This document shows, one piece after another, positions 63,041-64,000 of a stretch of 64,000 nucleotides of DNA (its first letter is position 1; each line of letters begins with the position of its first letter). This DNA is from an uncultured Pelagibacteraceae bacterium. GTDB taxonomy: Bacteria > Pseudomonadota > Alphaproteobacteria > Pelagibacterales > Pelagibacteraceae. The DNA is taken from assembly GCA_902597175.1 (NCBI GenBank), contig CACJWN010000001.1, positions 62,001 through 126,000 on the forward strand. The letters run 5' to 3'. The translations under genes and the position numbers were made by a program. Below the pieces are notes generated by a model. It worked only from the letters and a program-made list of their open reading frames with translations. It searched no databases and was not told where the DNA came from.

Positions 63041-64000
63041 ATGAGTATTTTACAAATGCCAAAAGTTGATGAAGTAGTCTTATCTAAAAAGGATAAAATT
63101 GTTTCAGATCTTAAAGAAATTATAAACTCTAAAAATGTACTTCATCATCTTGATGAATTGAGACCTTTCGAAACAGACGCTTTAACTGCTTACAGAAAAA
63201 TGCCTCTAGTCGTGGTTATGCCTGAGACTGTAGATGAAGTTAGTAAGATTTTAAAATACTGTAATGAAAATAAGGTTAAAGTGGTTCCGAGAGGAGCCGG
63301 AACAGGATTGTCAGGCGGCTCTTTACCTTTAGAGGATTGTGTTCTAATGGCAATGGGAAAATTCAACAAAATTATTGAAATTGATTATGAAAACAGATGT
63401 GTAGTTACTCAACCTTGTGTAACAAACTTAGCAATCACTCATGCTGTCCAAGACAAAGGTTTTTATTATGCTCCAGATCCATCAAGTCAAATTGCTTGTT
63501 CAATTGGTGGAAACGTTGCTGAAAATTCCGGGGGTGTTCATTCTTTAAAGTATGGGGCTACTACAAATAACCTTTTAGGCATCGAAGTAGTTTTGATGGA
63601 TGGCACAATTACTAGATTCGGAGGAAAGGCAATGGATGCTGAAGGTTATGACTTTTTAGGTTTGATGACAGGTTCAGAGGGTCTCTTAGGAGTGATCACG
63701 GAGGTCACTGTAAAAATTCTAAAATCTCCTGAGATTGTAAAAGCAGCTTTGATAGGTTTTCCAACTATTGAAGATGCAGGAAATTGTGTTGCAGAAATAA
63801 TTGCTAAAGGTTGTATACCTGCAGGCTGCGAAATAATGGATAAGGCTTTAACGAAAGCTACTAACGATTATTCCAAAGCTGGTTATCCAACAGACGCTGA
63901 GGCAATAATGATAATAGAATTTGATGGAACAGAACATGAGGTTGAAGCTTATATTCAAAAGGTAAAAGAGATTGCAGAAAAGAACAATTCTTCTAGCTTA
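63041..64000 (+). CDS. glcD: Glycolate oxidase subunit GlcD, 5' part
   Basis: The ORF runs from ATG 63041 off the window end (320 codons seen), so it is missing from the track. It is an FAD-linked oxidase: LRPFETDALTAYRKMPLVVVMPETVDEVSKILKYCNENKVKVVPRGAGTGLSGGSLPL is the FAD-binding PCMH domain start, then DPSSQIACSIGGNVAENSGGVHSLKYGATTNNLLGIEVVLMDG and LLGVITEVTVKI. These are the GlcD signature boxes. With GlcE and GlcF (expected downstream) it oxidises glycolate to glyoxylate. Shown residues are intact. Confidence 0.93.
   Translation, partial: MSILQMPKVDEVVLSKKDKIVSDLKEIINSKNVLHHLDELRPFETDALTAYRKMPLVVVMPETVDEVSKILKYCNENKVKVVPRGAGTGLSGGSLPLEDCVLMAMGKFNKIIEIDYENRCVVTQPCVTNLAITHAVQDKGFYYAPDPSSQIACSIGGNVAENSGGVHSLKYGATTNNLLGIEVVLMDGTITRFGGKAMDAEGYDFLGLMTGSEGLLGVITEVTVKILKSPEIVKAALIGFPTIEDAGNCVAEIIAKGCIPAGCEIMDKALTKATNDYSKAGYPTDAEAIMIIEFDGTEHEVEAYIQKVKEIAEKNNSSSL

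Noticed and set aside
1-64000. CRISPR array, insertion sequence, prophage or riboswitch
   Set aside because: Coding density is very high, there are no regularly spaced repeats, no transposase or integrase ORFs, and no gap shows a riboswitch fold I recognise.

Overview
The window is chromosomal DNA from an alphaproteobacterium, almost certainly the marine SAR11 clade (Candidatus Pelagibacter or a close relative). The reasons are strongly AT-rich sequence with lysine-, asparagine- and isoleucine-rich proteins, extreme compaction (no gene-free stretch reaches 300 bases; many genes overlap by 1 to 40 bases), and conserved alphaproteobacterial gene orders. I see no insertion sequences, phage genes, CRISPR arrays or rRNA. 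One tRNA gene is present. Most of the window is core genome.

Layout. 1-2.6 kb: end of a PfkB-type sugar/nucleoside kinase, a tiny arfA-like ribosome-rescue gene missed by the ORF track, an OmpR-type regulator with a degenerate receiver, an L,D-transpeptidase, yggS, and a thiE-like gene whose N-terminal codons are out of frame. 2.7-8.4 kb: an abundant-type porin, then DUF3576 lipoprotein-leuS-lptE-holA. 8.4-13.9 kb (minus): parB-parA-rsmG-mnmG-mnmE, with two parS-like palindromes inside rsmG. 13.9-18.6 kb: methyltransferase, ubiH-type hydroxylase, ftsK, lolA. 18.6-22.4 kb (minus): hisB-H-A-F-E, HIT protein, GNAT. 22.5-29.7 kb: hslVU, smr, Tim44-like, fxsA, secB, dnaQ, coaE, aroE, maf, PPSR. 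29.7-30.0 kb: the largest intergenic gap, a strong candidate for the replication origin because it sits beside hemE as in Caulobacter and Rickettsia. 30.0-33.8 kb: hemE-hemH-hemJ-rho. 33.8-40.0 kb: LON-domain protein, tRNA-Gly(GCC), fluoroacetate-dehalogenase-like hydrolase, pterin dehydratase, purH, heparinase-family protein, rpe. 40.1-45.2 kb: acetate uptake and activation (actP-type symporter, DUF4212, and acs with an unusual Lys/Arg-rich N-terminal tail). 45.2-50.6 kb: EVE protein, tsaD, hemC, hemD, MscS, YggT, folD. 50.5-55.8 kb: PsiE, argG, IalB-like, aldo/keto reductase, Bax-inhibitor-1, DUF2794, YciB, HspQ. 56.0-60.1 kb: cytochrome c maturation ccmC-D-E-F-G-H. 60.2-64 kb: PagL-like protein, then a 2-hydroxyacid oxidase, an aminotransferase and the start of glcD.

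How the parts work together. The central 8-34 kb contains the chromosome-maintenance machinery (ParAB with nearby parS-like sites, FtsK, origin candidate, Rho, HolA, DnaQ). Haem synthesis (hemE, H, J, C, D) and cytochrome c maturation (ccm) serve respiration. Acetate import plus Acs, and the 2-hydroxyacid oxidase/aminotransferase/GlcD cluster, fit growth on small organic acids such as acetate and glycolate. All functions are assigned by reading motifs and gene order; no database search was possible.
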